Of a stretch of DNA of 64,000 bases, positions 1 through 16,400 are shown piece after piece. The position numbers and the translations under genes were made by a program. The DNA is from Acanthosepion esculentum (lineage: Eukaryota; Mollusca; Cephalopoda; Sepiida; Sepiidae), in contig OZ038500.1 of assembly GCA_964036315.1 (NCBI GenBank), positions 55,158,925 to 55,222,924 on the forward strand, in the 5' to 3' direction. The first letter of the stretch is position 1, and every line of letters begins with the position of its first letter. The notes below the pieces were generated by a model. The model worked only from the letters and a program-made list of their open reading frames with translations. It searched no databases and had not been told where the DNA came from.

Positions 1-3000
1 TGACTGTTAAGAGAAGACTTCTATTAGGCTTAAAGAACTAAGAGAAACATTTACCCTATTAATTGCTGAATGTAATTCTACACATAAACATCCAATATCT
101 GTTATGACTGTTAAGAGAAGACTTCTATTAGGCTTAAAGAACTAAGAGAAACAGTTCCCCTATTAATTGCTGAATTTAATTCTACATATAAACATCCAAT
201 ATCTGTTATGACTGTTAAGAGAAGACTTCTATTAGGCTTAAAGAACTAAGAGAATCAGTTCCCCTATTAATTGCTGAATTTAAATCTACACATAAACATC
301 CAATATCTGTTATAACTGTTAAGAGAAGACTCCTATTATACTTAAAGAACTAAGAGAAACAGTTCCCTTATTAATTGCTGAATTAAATTCTACACATAAA
401 CATCCAATATCTGTTATGACTGTTAAGAGAAGACTTCTATTATGCTTAAAGAACTAAGAGAAACAGTTCCCCTATTAATTGCTGAATTTAATTCTACACA
501 TAAACATCCAATATCTGTTATGACTCTTAAGAGAAGACTTCTATTAGGCTTAAAGAACTAAGAGAAACAGTTCCCCTATTAATTGCTGTATTTAATTCTA
601 CATATAAACATCCAATATCTGTTATGACTGTTAAGAGAAGACTTCTATTAGGCTTAAAGAACTAAGAGAATCAGTTCCCCTATTAATTGCTGAATTTAAT
701 TCTACACATAAACATCCAATATCTGTTATGACTGTTAAGAGAAGACTTCTATTAGGCTTAAAGAACTAAGAGAAACAGTTCCCCTATTAATTGCTGAATT
801 TAATTCTACATATAAACATCCAATATCTGTTATGACTGTTAAGAGAAGACTTCTATTAGGCTTAAAGAACTAAGAGAATCAGTTCCCCTATTAATTGCTG
901 AATTTAATTCTACACATAAACATCCAATATCTGTTATGACTGTTAAGAGAAGACTTCTATTAGGCTTAAAGAACTAAGAGAAACAGTTCCCCTATTAATT
1001 GCTGAATTTAATTCTACACATAAACATCCAATATCTGTTATGACTGTTAAGAGAAGACTTCTATTAGGCTTAAAGAACTAAGAGAAACAGTTCCCCTATT
1101 AATTGCTGAATTTAATTCTACATATAAACATCCAATATCTGTTATGACTGTTAAGAGAAGACTTCTATTAGGCTTAAAGAAATAAGAGAATCAGTTCCCC
1201 TATTAATTGCTGAATTTAAATCTACACATAAACATCCAATATCTGTTATAACTGTTAAGAGAAGACTCCTATTATACTTAAAGAACTAAGAGAAACAGTT
1301 CCCCTATTAATTGCTGAATTTAATTCTACACATAAACATCCAATATCTGTTATGACTGTTAAGAGAAAACTTCTATTATGCTTAAAGAACTAAGAGAAAC
1401 AGTTCCCCTATTAATTGCTGAATTTAATTCTACACATAAACATCCAATATCTGTTATGACTGTTAAGAGAAGACTTCTATTAGGCTTAAAGAACTAAGAG
1501 AAACAGTTCCCCTATTAATTGCTGAATTTAATTCTACAGATAAACATCCAATATCTGTTATGACTGTTAAGAGAAGACTTCTATTAGGCTTAAAGAACTA
1601 AGAGAATCAGTTCCCCTATTAATTGCTGAATTTAATTCTACACATAAACATCCAATATCTGTTATGAGTGTTAAGAGAAGACTTCTATTAGGCTTAAAGA
1701 AATAAGAGAAACAGTTCCCCTATTAACTGCTGAATTTAATTCTACAAATAAACATCCAATATCTGTTATGACTGTTAAGAGAAGACTTCTATTAGGCTGA
1801 AGGAACTAAGACAAACAGTTCCCCTATCAATTGCTGAATTACATTCTACATATAAACATACATTATCTGTTATGACTGTTAAGAGAATACTTCTATTCGG
1901 CTTAAAGAACTAAGAGAAACAGTTCCCCTATTAATTGCTGAATTTAATTCTACAGATAAACATCCAATATCTGTTATGACTGTTAAGAGAAAACTTCTAT
2001 TAGGCTTAAAGAACTAAGAGAAACAGTTCCCCTATTAATTGCTGAATTTAATTCTACATATAAACATACAATATCTGTCATGACTGTTAAGAGAAGACAT
2101 CTATCAGGCTTAAAGAACTAAGAGAAACAGTTGCCCTATTAACTGCTGAATTGAAATCTACACATAAAAATCCAATATCTGTTATGACTGTTAAGAGAAG
2201 ACTTCTATCAGGCTTAAAGAACTAAGAGAAACAGTTCCCCTATTAACTGCTGAATTTATTTCTACACATAAACATCCAATATCTGTTATGACTGTTAAGA
2301 GAAGACTTCTATCAGGCTTAAAGAACTAAGAGAAACAGTTCCCCTATTAACTGCTGAATGTAATTCTACACATAAACATCCAATATCTGTTATGACTGTT
2401 AAGAGAAGACTTCTATTAGGCTTAAAGAACTAAGAGAAACAGTTCCCCTATTAAATGCTGAATTTAATTCTACACATAAACATCCAATATCTGTTATGAC
2501 TGTTAAGAGAAGACTTCTATCAGGCTTAAAGAACTAAGAGAAACAGTTCCCCTATTAACTGCTGAATGTAATTCTACACATAAACATCCAATATCTGTTA
2601 TGACTGTTAAGAGAAGACTTCTATCAGGCTTAAAGAACTAAGAGAAACAGTTCCCCTATTAACTGCTGAATGTAATTCTACACATAAAAATCCAATATCT
2701 GTTATGACTGTTAAGAGAAGACATCTATCAGGCTTAAAGAACTAAAAGAAACAGTTCCCCTATTAATTGCTGAATTTAATTCTACACATAAACATCCAAT
2801 ATCTGTTATGACTGTTAAGAGAAGACTTCTATTAGGCTTAAAGAACTGAGAGAAACAGTTCCCCTATTAAATGCTGAATTTAATTCTACACATAAACATC
2901 CAATATCTGTTATGACTGTTAAGAGAAGACTTCTATCAGGCTTAAAGAACTAAGAGAAACAGTTCCCCTATTAATTGCTGAATGTAATTCTACACATAAA

Positions 3001-3899
3001 CATCCAATATCTGTTATGACTGTTAAGAGAAGACTTCTATTAGGCTTAAAGAACTAAGAGAAACAGTTCCCCTATTAAATGCTGAATTTAATTCTACACA
3101 TAAACATCCAATATCTGTTATGACTGTTAAGAGAAGACTTCTATCAGACTTAAAGAACTAAGAGAAACAGTTCCCCTATTAACTGCTGAATTTAATTCTA
3201 CACATAAACATCCAATATCTGTTATGACTGTTAAGAGAAGACTTCTATCAGGCTTAAAGAACTAAGAGAAACAGTTCCCCTATTAATTGCTGAATGTAAT
3301 TCTACACATAAACATCCAATATCTGTTATGACTGTTAAGAGAAGACTTCTATCAGGCTTAAAGAACTAAGAGAAACAGTTCCCCTATTAAATGCTGAATT
3401 TAATTCTACACATAAACATCCAATATCTGTTATGACTGTTAAGAGAAGACTTCTATCAGGCTTAAAGAACTAAGAGAAACAGTTCCCCTATTAATTGCTG
3501 AATGTAATTCTACACATAAACATCCAATATCTGTTATGACTGTTAAGAGAAGACTTCTATTAGGCTTAAAGAACTAAGAGAAACAGTTCCCCTATTAAAT
3601 GCTGAATTTAATTCTACACATAAACATCCAATATCTGTTATGACTGTTAAGAGAAGACTTCTATCAGACTTAAAGAACTAAGAGAAACAGTTCCCCTATT
3701 AACTGCTGAATTTAATTCTACACATAAACATCCAATATCTGTTATGACTGTTAAGAGAAGACTTCTATCAGGCTTAAAGAACTAAGAGAAACAGTTCCCC
3801 TATTAATTGCTGAATTTAATTCTACACATAAACATCCAATATCTGTTATGACTGTTAAGAGAAGACTTCTATTAGGCTTAAAGATCTAAGAGAAACAGT

Positions 3900-6800
3900 T
3901 CCCCTATTAAATGCTGAATTTAATTCTACACATAAACATCCAATATCTGTTATGACTGTTAAGAGAAGACTTCTATCAGGCTTAAAGAACTAAGAGAAAC
4001 AGTTCCCCTATTAACTGCTGAATGTAATTCTACACATAAACATCCAATATCTGTTATGATTGTTAAGAGAAGACTTCTATTAGGCTTAAAGAACTAAGAG
4101 AAACAGTTCCCCTATTAAATGCTGAATTTATTTCTACACATAAACATCCAATATCTGTTATGACTGTTAAAAGAAGACATCTATCAGGCTTAAAGAACTA
4201 AAAGAAACAGTTCCCCTATTAATTGCTGAATTTAATTCTACACATAAACATCCAATATCTGTTATGACTGTTAAGAGAAGACTTCTATTAGGCTTAAAGA
4301 ACTGAGAGAAACAGTTCCCCTATTAAATGCTGAATTTAATTCTACACATAAACATCCAATATCTGTTATGACTGTTAAGAGAAGACTTCTATCAGGCTTA
4401 AAGAACTAAGAGAAACAGTTCCCCTATTAACTGCTGAATGTAATTCTACACATAAACATCCAATATCTGTTATGACTGTTAAGAGAAGACTTCTATCAGG
4501 CTTAAAGAACTAAGAGAAACAGTTCCCCTATTAACTGCTGAATGTAATTCTACACATAAACATCCAATATCTGTTATGACTGTTAAGAGAAGACATCTAT
4601 CAGGCTTAAAGAACTAAAAGAAACAGTTCCCCTATTAATTGCTGAATTTAATTCTACACATAAACATCCAATATCTGTTATGACTGTTAAGAGAAGACTT
4701 CTATTAGGCTTAAGGAACTGAGAGAAACAGTTCCCCTATTAAATGCTGAATTTAATTCTACACATAAACATCCAATATCTGTTATGACTGTTAAGAGAAG
4801 ACTTCTATCAGGCTTAAAGAACTAAGAGAAACAGTTCCCCTATTAATTGCTGAATGTAATTCTACACATAAACATCCAATATCTGTTATGACTGTTAAGA
4901 GAAGACTTCTATTAGGCTTAAAGAACTAAGAGAAACAGTTCCCCTATTAAATGCTGAATTGAATTCTACACATAAACATCCAATATCTGTTATGACTGTT
5001 AAGAGAAGACTTCTATCAGACTTAAAGAACTAATTGAAACAGTTCCCTTATTAACTGCTGAATTTAATTCTACACATAAACATCCAATATATGTTATGAC
5101 TGTTAAGAGAAGACTTCTATCAGGCTTAAAGAACTAAGAGAAACAGTTCCCCTATTAATTGCTGAATGTAATTCTACACATAAACATCCAATATCTGTTA
5201 TGACTGTTAAGAGAAGACTTCTATTAGGCTTAAAGAACTAAGAGAAACAGTTCCCCTATTAAATGCTGAATTTAATTCTACACATAAACATCCAATATCT
5301 GTTATGACTGTTAAGAGAAGACTTCTATCAGGCTTAAAGAACTAAGAGAAACAGTTCCCCTATTAATTGCTGAATGTAATTCTACACATAAACATCCAAT
5401 ATCTGTTATGACTGTTAAGAGAAGAATTCTATTAGGCTTAAAGAACTAAGAGAAACAGTTCCCCTATTAAATGCTGAATTTAATTCTACACATAAACATC
5501 CAATATCTGTTATGACTGTTAAGAGAAGACTTCTATCAGACTTAAAGAACTAAGAGAAACAGTTCCCCTATTAACTGCTGAATTTAATTCTACACATAAA
5601 CATCCAATATCTGTTATGACTGTTAAGAGAAGACTTCTATCAGGCTTAAAGAACTAAGAGAAACAGTTCCCCTATTAACTGCTGAATGTAATTCTACACA
5701 TAAACATCCAATATCTGTTATGACTGTTAAGAAAAGATTTCTATTAGGCTTAAAGAACTAAGAGAAACAGTTCCCCTATTAAATGCTGAATTTATTTCTA
5801 CACATAAACATCCAATATCTGTTATGACTGTTAAGAGAAGACATCTATCAGGCTTAAAGAACTAAAAGAAACAGTTCCCCTATTAAATGCTGAATTTAAT
5901 TCTACACATAAACATCCAATATCTGTAATGACTGTTAAGAGAAGACTTCTATTAGGCTTAAAGAACTAAGAGAAACAGTTCCCCTATTAAATGCTGAATG
6001 TAATTCTACACATAAACATCCAATATCTGTTATGACTGTTAAGAGAAGACTTCTATCAGGCTTAAAGAACTAAGAGAAACAGTTCCCCTATTAACTGCTG
6101 AATGTAATTCTACACATTAACATCCAATATCTGTTATGACTGTTAAGAGAAGACTTCTATCAGGCTTAAAGAACTAAGAGAAACAGTTCCCCTATTAATT
6201 GCTGAATGTAATTCTACACATAAACATCCAATATCTGTTATGACTGTTAAGAGAAGACTTCTATTAGGCTTAAAGAACTAAGAGAAACAGTTCCCCTATT
6301 AAATGCTGAATTTAATTCTACACATAAACATCCAATATATGTTATGACTGTTAAGAGAAGACTTCTATCAGGCTTAAAGAACTAAGAGAAACAGTTCCCC
6401 TATTAATTGCTGAATTTAATTCTACACATAAACATCCAATATCTGTTATGACTGTTAAGAGAAGAATTCTATTAGGCTTAAAGAACTAAGAGAAACATTT
6501 CCCCTATTAAATGCTGAATTTAATTCTACACATATACATCCAATATCTGTTATGACTGTTAAGAGAAGACTTCTATCAGACTTAAAGAACTAAGAGAAAC
6601 AGTTCCCCTATTAACTGCTGAATTTAATTCTACACATAAACATCCAATATCTGTTATGACTGTTAAGAGAAGACTTCTATCAGGCTTAAAGAACTAAGAG
6701 AAACAGTTCCCCTATTAATTGCTGAATTTAATTCTACACATAAACATCCAATATCTGTTATGACTGTTAAGAGAAGACTTCTATTAGGCTTAAAGATCTA

Positions 6801-9800
6801 AGAGAAACAGTTCCCCTATTAAATGCTGAATTTAATTCTACACATAAACATCCAATATCTGTTATGACTGTTAAGAGAAGACTTCTATCAGGCTTAAAGA
6901 ACTAAGAGAAACAGTTCCCCTATTAACTGCTGAATGTAATTCTACACATAAACATCCAATATCTGTTATGACTGTTAAGAGAAGACTTCTATTAGGCTTA
7001 AAGAACTAAGAGAAACAGTTCCCCTATTAAATGCTGAATTTATTTCTACACATAAACATCCAATATCTGTTATGACTGTTAAGAGAAGACATCTATCAGG
7101 CTTAAAGAACTAAAAGAAACAGTTCCCCTATTAAATGCTGAATTTAATTCTACACATAAACATCCAATATCTGTTATGACTGTTAAGAGAAGACTTCTAT
7201 TAGGCTTAAAGAACTAAGAGAAACAGTTCCCCTATTAAATGCTGAATTTAATTCTACACATAAACATCCAATATCTGTTATGACTGTTAAGAGAAGACTT
7301 CTATCAGGCTTAAAGAACTAAGAGAAACAGTTCCCCTATTAACTGCTGAATGTAATTCTACACATAAACATCCAATATCTGCTATGACTGTTAAGAGAAG
7401 ACATCTATCAAGCTTAAAGAACTAAAAGAAACAGTTCCCCTATTAATTGCTGAATTTAATTCTACACATAAACATCCAATATCTGTTATGATTGTTAAGA
7501 GAAGACTTCTATTAGGCTTAAAGAACTAAGAGAAACAGTACCCCTATTAAATGCTGAATTTAATTCTACACATAAACATCCAATATCTGTTATGACTGTT
7601 AAGAGAAGACTTCTATTAGGCTTAAAGAACTAAGAGAAACAGTTCCCCTATTAATTGCTGAATTTAATTCTACACATAAACATCCAATATCTGTTATGAT
7701 TGTTAAGAGAAGACATCTATCAGGCTTAAAGAACTAAAAGAAACAGTTCCCCTATTAATTGCTGAATTTAATTCTACATATAAACATCCAATATCTGTTA
7801 TGACTGTTAAGAGAAGACTTCTATTAGGCTTAAAGATCTAAGAGAATCAGATCCCCTATTAATTGCTGAATTTAATTCTACACATAAACATCCAATATCT
7901 GTTATGACTGTTAAGAGAAGACATCTATCAGGCTTAAAGAACTAAAAGAAACAGTTCCCCTATTAAATGCTGAATGTAATTCTACATATAAACATCCAAT
8001 ATCTGTTATGACTGTTAAGAGAAGACTTCTATTAGGCTTAAAGATCTAAGAGAAACAGTTCCCCTATTAATTGCTGAATTTAATTCTACACATAAACATC
8101 CAATATCTGTTATGACTGTTAAGAGAAGACTTCTATTAGGCTTAAAGAACTAAGAGAAACAGTTCCCCTATTAAATGCTGAATTTAATTCTACACATAAA
8201 CATCTAATATCTGTTATGACTGTTAAGAGAAGACTTCTATTAGGCTTAAAGAACTAAGAGAAACAGTTCCCCTATTAATTGCTGAATTTAATTCTACACA
8301 TAAACATCCAATATCTGTTATGACTGTTAAGAGAAGACATCTATCAGGCTTAAAGAACTAAAAGAAACAGTTCCCCTATTAAATGCTGAATTTAATTCTA
8401 CACATAAACATCCAATATCTGTTATGACTGTTAAGAGAAGACTTCTATTAGGCTTAAAGATCTAAGAGAAACAGTTCCACTATTAATTGCTGAATTTAAT
8501 TCTACACATAAACATCCAATATCTGTTATGACTGTTAAGAGAAGACATCTATCAGGCTTAAAGAACTAAAAGAAACAGTTCCCCTATTAATTGCTGAATT
8601 TAATTCTACATATAAACATCCAATATCTGTTATGACTGTTAAGAGAAGACTTCTATTAGGCTTAAAGATCTAAGAGAAACAGTTCCCCTATTAATTGCTG
8701 AATTTAATTCTACACATAAACATCCAATATCTGTTATGACTGTTAAGAGAAGACATCTATCAGGCTTAAAGAACTAAAAGAAACAGTTCCCCTATTAATT
8801 GCTGAATTTAATTCTACACATAAACATCCAATATCTGTTATGACTGTTAAGAGAAGACTTCTATTAGGCTTAAAGAAGTAAGAGAAACAGTTCCCCTATT
8901 AAATGCTGAATTTAATTCTACACATAAACATCCAATATCTGTTATGACTGTTAAGAGAAGACTTCTATTAGGCTTAAAGAACTAAGAGAAACAGTTCCCC
9001 TATTAATTGCTGAATTTAATTCTACACATAAACATCCAATATCTGTTATGACTGTTAAGAGAAGACATCTATCAGGCTTAAAGAACTAAAAGAAACAGTT
9101 CCCCTATTAATTGCTGAATTTAATTCTACATATAAACATCCAATATCTGTTATGACTGTTAAGAGAAGACTTCTATTAGGCTTAAAGATCTAAGAGAAAC
9201 AGTTCCCCTATTAATTGCTGAATTTAATTCTACACATAAACATCCAATATCTGTTATGACTGTTAAGAGAAGACATCTATCAGGCTTAAAGAACTAAAAG
9301 AAAGAGTTCCCCTATTAAATGCTGAATTTAATTCTACATATAAACATCCAATATCTGTTATGACTGTTAAGAGAAGACTTCTATTAGGCTTAAAGATCTA
9401 AGAGAAACAGTTCCCCTATTAATTGCTGAATTTAATTCTACACATAAACATCCAATATCTGTTATGACTGTTAAGAGAAGACATCTATCAGGCTTAAAGA
9501 ACTAAAAGAAACAGTTCCCCTATTAATTGCTGAATTTAATTCTACATATAAACATCCAATATCTGTTATGACTGTTAAGAGAAGACTTCTATTAGGCTTA
9601 AAGATCTAAGAGAAACAGTTCCCCTATTAATTGCTGAATTTAATTCTACACATAAACATCCAATATCTGTTATGACTGTTAAGAGAAGACATCTATCAGG
9701 CTTAAAGAACTAAAAGAAACAGTTCCCCTATTAAATGCTGAATTTAATTCTACACATAAACATCCAATATCTGTTATGACTGTTAAGAGAAGACTTCTAT

Positions 9801-10451
9801 TAGGCTTAAAGAACTAAGAGAAACAGTTCCCCTATTAAATGCTGAATTTAATTCTACACATAAACATCCAATATCTGTTATGACTGTTAAGAGAAGACTT
9901 CTATTAGGCTTAAAGAACTAAAAGAAACAGTTCCCCTATTAATTGCTGAATTTAATTCTACACATAAACATCCAATATCTGTTATGACTGTTAAGAGAAG
10001 ACATCTATCAGGCTTAAAGAACTAAAAGAAACAGTTCCCCTATTAATTGCTGAATTTAATTCTACACATAAACATCCAATATCTGTTATGACTGTTAAGA
10101 GAAGACTTCTATTAGGCTTAAAGAACTAAGAGAAACAGTTCCCCTATTAAATGCTGAATTTAATTCTACACATAAACATCCAATATCTGTTATGACTGTT
10201 AAGAGAAGACTTCTATTAGGCTTAAAGAACTAAGAGAAACAGTTCCCCTATTAATTGCTGAATTTAATTCTACACATAAACATCCAATATCTGTTATGAC
10301 TGTTAAGAGAAGACTTCTATTAGGCTTAAAGAACTAAAAGAAACAGTTCCCCTATTAATTGCTGAATTTAATTCTACATATAAACATCCAATATCTGTTA
10401 TGACTGTTAAGAGAAGACTTCTATTAGGCTTAAAGAACTAAGAGAAACAGT
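3900..10451 (+). repeat. 63-monomer higher-order block, copy A
   Basis: This block recurs immediately downstream at an offset of 6552 bp (63 x 104). Rare private variants line up: TGATTG at 4057 and 10609; CTGCTATG near 7381 and 13933; the GAATCAGATCC variant near 7845 and 14397; the TTCCAC variant near 8476 and 15028; and GAAGTA near 8875 and 15427. Upstream of about 3.9 kb the match breaks, since GATCTAAG near 3880 corresponds to GAACTAAG. The boundary is accurate to roughly one monomer. Confidence 0.85.
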
Positions 10452-13400
10452 TCCCCTATTAAATGCTGAATTTAATTCTACACATAAACATCCAATATCT
10501 GTTATGACTGTTAAGAGAAGACTTCTATCAGGCTTAAAGAACTAAGAGAAACAGTTCCCCTATTAACTGCTGAATGTAATTCTACACATAAACATCCAAT
10601 ATCTGTTATGATTGTTAAGAGAAGACTTCTATTAGGCTTAAAGAACTAAGAGAAACAGTTCCCCTATTAAATGCTGAATTTATTTCTACACATAAACATC
10701 CAATATCTGTTATGACTGTTAAAAGAAGACATCTATCAGGCTTAAAGAACTAAAAGAAACAGTTCCCCTATTAATTGCTGAATTTAATTCTACACATAAA
10801 CATCCAATATCTGTTATGACTGTTAAGAGAAGACTTCTATTAGGCTTAAAGAACTGAGAGAAACAGTTCCCCTATTAAATGCTGAATTTAATTCTACACA
10901 TAAACATCCAATATCTGTTATGACTGTTAAGAGAAGACTTCTATCAGGCTTAAAGAACTAAGAGAAACAGTTCCCCTATTAACTGCTGAATGTAATTCTA
11001 CACATAAACATCCAATATCTGTTATGACTGTTAAGAGAAGACTTCTATCAGGCTTAAAGAACTAAGAGAAACAGTTCCCCTATTAACTGCTGAATGTAAT
11101 TCTACACATAAACATCCAATATCTGTTATGACTGTTAAGAGAAGACATCTATCAGGCTTAAAGAACTAAAAGAAACAGTTCCCCTATTAATTGCTGAATT
11201 TAATTCTACACATAAACATCCAATATCTGTTATGACTGTTAAGAGAAGACTTCTATTAGGCTTAAGGAACTGAGAGAAACAGTTCCCCTATTAAATGCTG
11301 AATTTAATTCTACACATAAACATCCAATATCTGTTATGACTGTTAAGAGAAGACTTCTATCAGGCTTAAAGAACTAAGAGAAACAGTTCCCCTATTAATT
11401 GCTGAATGTAATTCTACACATAAACATCCAATATCTGTTATGACTGTTAAGAGAAGACTTCTATTAGGCTTAAAGAACTAAGAGAAACAGTTCCCCTATT
11501 AAATGCTGAATTGAATTCTACACATAAACATCCAATATCTGTTATGACTGTTAAGAGAAAACTTCTATCAGACTTAAAGAACTAATTGAAACAGTTCCCC
11601 TATTAACTGCTGAATTTAATTCTACACATAAACATCCAATATATGTTATGACTGTTAAGAGAAGACTTCTATCAGGCTTAAAGAACTAAGAGAAACAGTT
11701 CCCCTATTAATTGCTGAATGTAATTCTACACATAAACATCCAATATCTGTTATGACTGTTAAGAGAAGACTTCTATTAGGCTTAAAGAACTAAGAGAAAC
11801 AGTTCCCCTATTAAATGCTGAATTTAATTCTACACATAAACATCCAATATCTGTTATGACTGTTAAGAGAAGACTTCTATCAGGCTTAAAGAACTAAGAG
11901 AAACAGTTCCCCTATTAATTGCTGAATGTAATTCTACACATAAACATCCAATATCTGTTATGACTGTTAAGAGAAGAATTCTATTAGGCTTAAAGAACTA
12001 AGAGAAACAGTTCCCCTATTAAATGCTGAATTTAATTCTACACATAAACATCCAATATCTGTTATGACTGTTAAGAGAAGACTTCTATCAGACTTAAAGA
12101 ACTAAGAGAAACAGTTCCCCTATTAACTGCTGAATTTAATTCTACACATAAACATCCAATATCTGTTATGACTGTTAAGAGAAGACTTCTATCAGGCTTA
12201 AAGAACTAAGAGAAACAGTTCCCCTATTAACTGCTGAATGTAATTCTACACATAAACATCCAATATCTGTTATGACTGTTAAGAAAAGACTTCTATTAGG
12301 CTTAAAGAACTAAGAGAAACAGTTCCCCTATTAAATGCTGAATTTATTTCTACACATAAACATCCAATATCTGTTATGACTGTTAAGAGAAGACATCTAT
12401 CAGGCTTAAAGAACTAAAAGAAACAGTTCCCCTATTAAATGCTGAATTTAATTCTACACATAAACATCCAATATCTGTAATGACTGTTAAGAGAAGACTT
12501 CTATTAGGCTTAAAGAACTAAGAGAAACAGTTCCCCTATTAAATGCTGAATGTAATTCTACACATAAACATCCAATATCTGTTATGACTGTTAAGAGAAG
12601 ACTTCTATCAGGCTTAAAGAACTAAGAGAAACAGTTCCCCTATTAACTGCTGAATGTAATTCTACACATTAACATCCAATATCTGTTATGACTGTTAAGA
12701 GAAGACTTCTATCAGGCTTAAAGAACTAAGAGAAACAGTTCCCCTATTAATTGCTGAATGTAATTCTACACATAAACATCCAATATCTGTTATGACTGTT
12801 AAGAGAAGACTTCTATTAGGCTTAAAGAACTAAGAGAAACAGTTCCCCTATTAAATGCTGAATTTAATTCTACACATAAACATCCAATATATGTTATGAC
12901 TGTTAAGAGAAGACTTCTATCAGGCTTAAAGAACTAAGAGAAACAGTTCCCCTATTAATTGCTGAATGTAATTCTACACATAAACATCCAATATCTGTTA
13001 TGACTGTTAAGAGAAGAATTCTATTAGGCTTAAAGAACTAAGAGAAACAGTTCCCCTATTAAATGCTGAATTTAATTCTACACATATACATCCAATATCT
13101 GTTATGACTGTTAAGAGAAGACTTCTATCAGACTTAAAGAACTAAGAGAAACAGTTCCCCTATTAACTGCTGAATTTAATTCTACACATAAACATCCAAT
13201 ATCTGTTATGACTGTTAAGAGAAGACTTCTATCAGGCTTAAAGAACTAAGAGAAACAGTTCCCCTATTAATTGCTGAATTTAATTCTACACATAAACATC
13301 CAATATCTGTTATGACTGTTAAGAGAAGACTTCTATTAGGCTTAAAGATCTAAGAGAAACAGTTCCCCTATTAAATGCTGAATTTAATTCTACACATAAA

Positions 13401-16400
13401 CATCCAATATCTGTTATGACTGTTAAGAGAAGACTTCTATCAGGCTTAAAGAACTAAGAGAAACAGTTCCCCTATTAACTGCTGAATGTAATTCTACACA
13501 TAAACATCCAATATCTGTTATGACTGTTAAGAGAAGACTTCTATTAGGCTTAAAGAACTAAGAGAAACAGTTCCCCTATTAAATGCTGAATTTATTTCTA
13601 CACATAAACATCCAATATCTGTTATGACTGTTAAGAGAAGACATCTATCAGGCTTAAAGAACTAAAAGAAACAGTTCCCCTATTAAATGCTGAATTTAAT
13701 TCTACACATAAACATCCAATATCTGTTATGACTGTTAAGAGAAGACTTCTATTAGGCTTAAAGAACTAAGAGAAACAGTTCCCCTATTAAATGCTGAATT
13801 TAATTCTACACATAAACATCCAATATCTGTTATGACTGTTAAGAGAAGACTTCTATCAGGCTTAAAGAACTAAGAGAAACAGTTCCCCTATTAACTGCTG
13901 AATGTAATTCTACACATAAACATCCAATATCTGCTATGACTGTTAAGAGAAGACATCTATCAAGCTTAAAGAACTAAAAGAAACAGTTCCCCTATTAATT
14001 GCTGAATTTAATTCTACACATAAACATCCAATATCTGTTATGATTGTTAAGAGAAGACTTCTATTAGGCTTAAAGAACTAAGAGAAACAGTACCCCTATT
14101 AAATGCTGAATTTAATTCTACACATAAACATCCAATATCTGTTATGACTGTTAAGAGAAGACTTCTATTAGGCTTAAAGAACTAAGAGAAACAGTTCCCC
14201 TATTAATTGCTGAATTTAATTCTACACATAAACATCCAATATCTGTTATGACTGTTAAGAGAAGACATCTATCAGGCTTAAAGAACTAAAAGAAACAGTT
14301 CCCCTATTAATTGCTGAATTTAATTCTACATATAAACATCCAATATCTGTTATGACTGTTAAGAGAAGACTTCTATTAGGCTTAAAGATCTAAGAGAATC
14401 AGATCCCCTATTAATTGCTGAATTTAATTCTACACATAAACATCCAATATCTGTTATGACTGTTAAGAGAAGACATCTATCAGGCTTAAAGAACTAAAAG
14501 AAACAGTTCCCCTATTAAATGCTGAATGTAATTCTACATATAAACATCCAATATCTGTTATGACTGTTAAGAGAAGACTTCTATTAGGCTTAAAGATCTA
14601 AGAGAAACAGTTCCCCTATTAATTGCTGAATTTAATTCTACACATAAACATCCAATATCTGTTATGACTGTTAAGAGAAGACTTCTATTAGGCTTAAAGA
14701 ACTAAGAGAAACAGTTCCCCTATTAAATGCTGAATTTAATTCTACACATAAACATCTAATATCTGTTATGACTGTTAAGAGAAGACTTCTATTAGGCTTA
14801 AAGAACTAAGAGAAACAGTTCCCCTATTAATTGCTGAATTTAATTCTACACATAAACATCCAATATCTGTTATGACTGTTAAGAGAAGACATCTATCAGG
14901 CTTAAAGAACTAAAAGAAACAGTTCCCCTATTAAATGCTGAATTTAATTCTACACATAAACATCCAATATCTGTTATGACTGTTAAGAGAAGACTTCTAT
15001 TAGGCTTAAAGATCTAAGAGAAACAGTTCCACTATTAATTGCTGAATTTAATTCTACACATAAACATCCAATATCTGTTATGACTGTTAAGAGAAGACAT
15101 CTATCAGGCTTAAAGAACTAAAAGAAACAGTTCCCCTATTAATTGCTGAATTTAATTCTACATATAAACATCCAATATCTGTTATGACTGTTAAGAGAAG
15201 ACTTCTATTAGGCTTAAAGATCTAAGAGAAACAGTTCCCCTATTAATTGCTGAATTTAATTCTACACATAAACATCCAATATCTGTTATGACTGTTAAGA
15301 GAAGACATCTATCAGGCTTAAAGAACTAAAAGAAACAGTTCCCCTATTAATTGCTGAATTTAATTCTACACATAAACATCCAATATCTGTTATGACTGTT
15401 AAGAGAAGACTTCTATTAGGCTTAAAGAAGTAAGAGAAACAGTTCCCCTATTAAATGCTGAATTTAATTCTACACATAAACATCCAATATCTGTTATGAC
15501 TGTTAAGAGAAGACTTCTATTAGGCTTAAAGAACTAAGAGAAACAGTTCCCCTATTAATTGCTGAATTTAATTCTACACATAAACATCCAATATCTGTTA
15601 TGACTGTTAAGAGAAGACATCTATCAGGCTTAAAGAACTAAAAGAAACAGTTCCCCTATTAATTGCTGAATTTAATTCTACATATAAACATCCAATATCT
15701 GTTATGACTGTTAAGAGAAGACTTCTATTAGGCTTAAAGATCTAAGAGAAACAGTTCCCCTATTAATTGCTGAATTTAATTCTACACATAAACATCCAAT
15801 ATCTGTTATGACTGTTAAGAGAAGACATCTATCAGGCTTAAAGAACTAAAAGAAACAGTTCCCCTATTAATTGCTGAATTTAATTCTACATATAAACATC
15901 CAATATCTGTTATGACTGTTAAGAGAAGACTTCTATTAGGCTTAAAGATCTAAGAGAAACAGTTCCCCTATTAATTGCTGAATTTAATTCTACACATAAA
16001 CATCCAATATCTGTTATGACTGTTAAGAGAAGACATCTATCAGGCTTAAAGAACTAAAAGAAACAGTTCCCCTATTAATTGCTGAATTTAATTCTACACA
16101 TAAACATCCAATATCTGTTATGACTGTTAAGAGAAGACTTCTATTAGGCTTAAAGAAGTAAGAGAAACAGTTCCCCTATTAAATGCTGAATTTAATTCTA
16201 CACATAAACATCCAATATCTGTTATGACTGTTAAGAGAAGACTTCTATTAGGCTTAAAGAACTAAGAGAAACAGTTCCCCTATTAATTGCTGAATTTAAT
16301 TCTACACATAAACATCCAATATCTGTTATGACTGTTAAGAGAAGACATCTATCAGGCTTAAAGAACTAAAAGAAACAGTTCCACTATTAATTGCTGAATT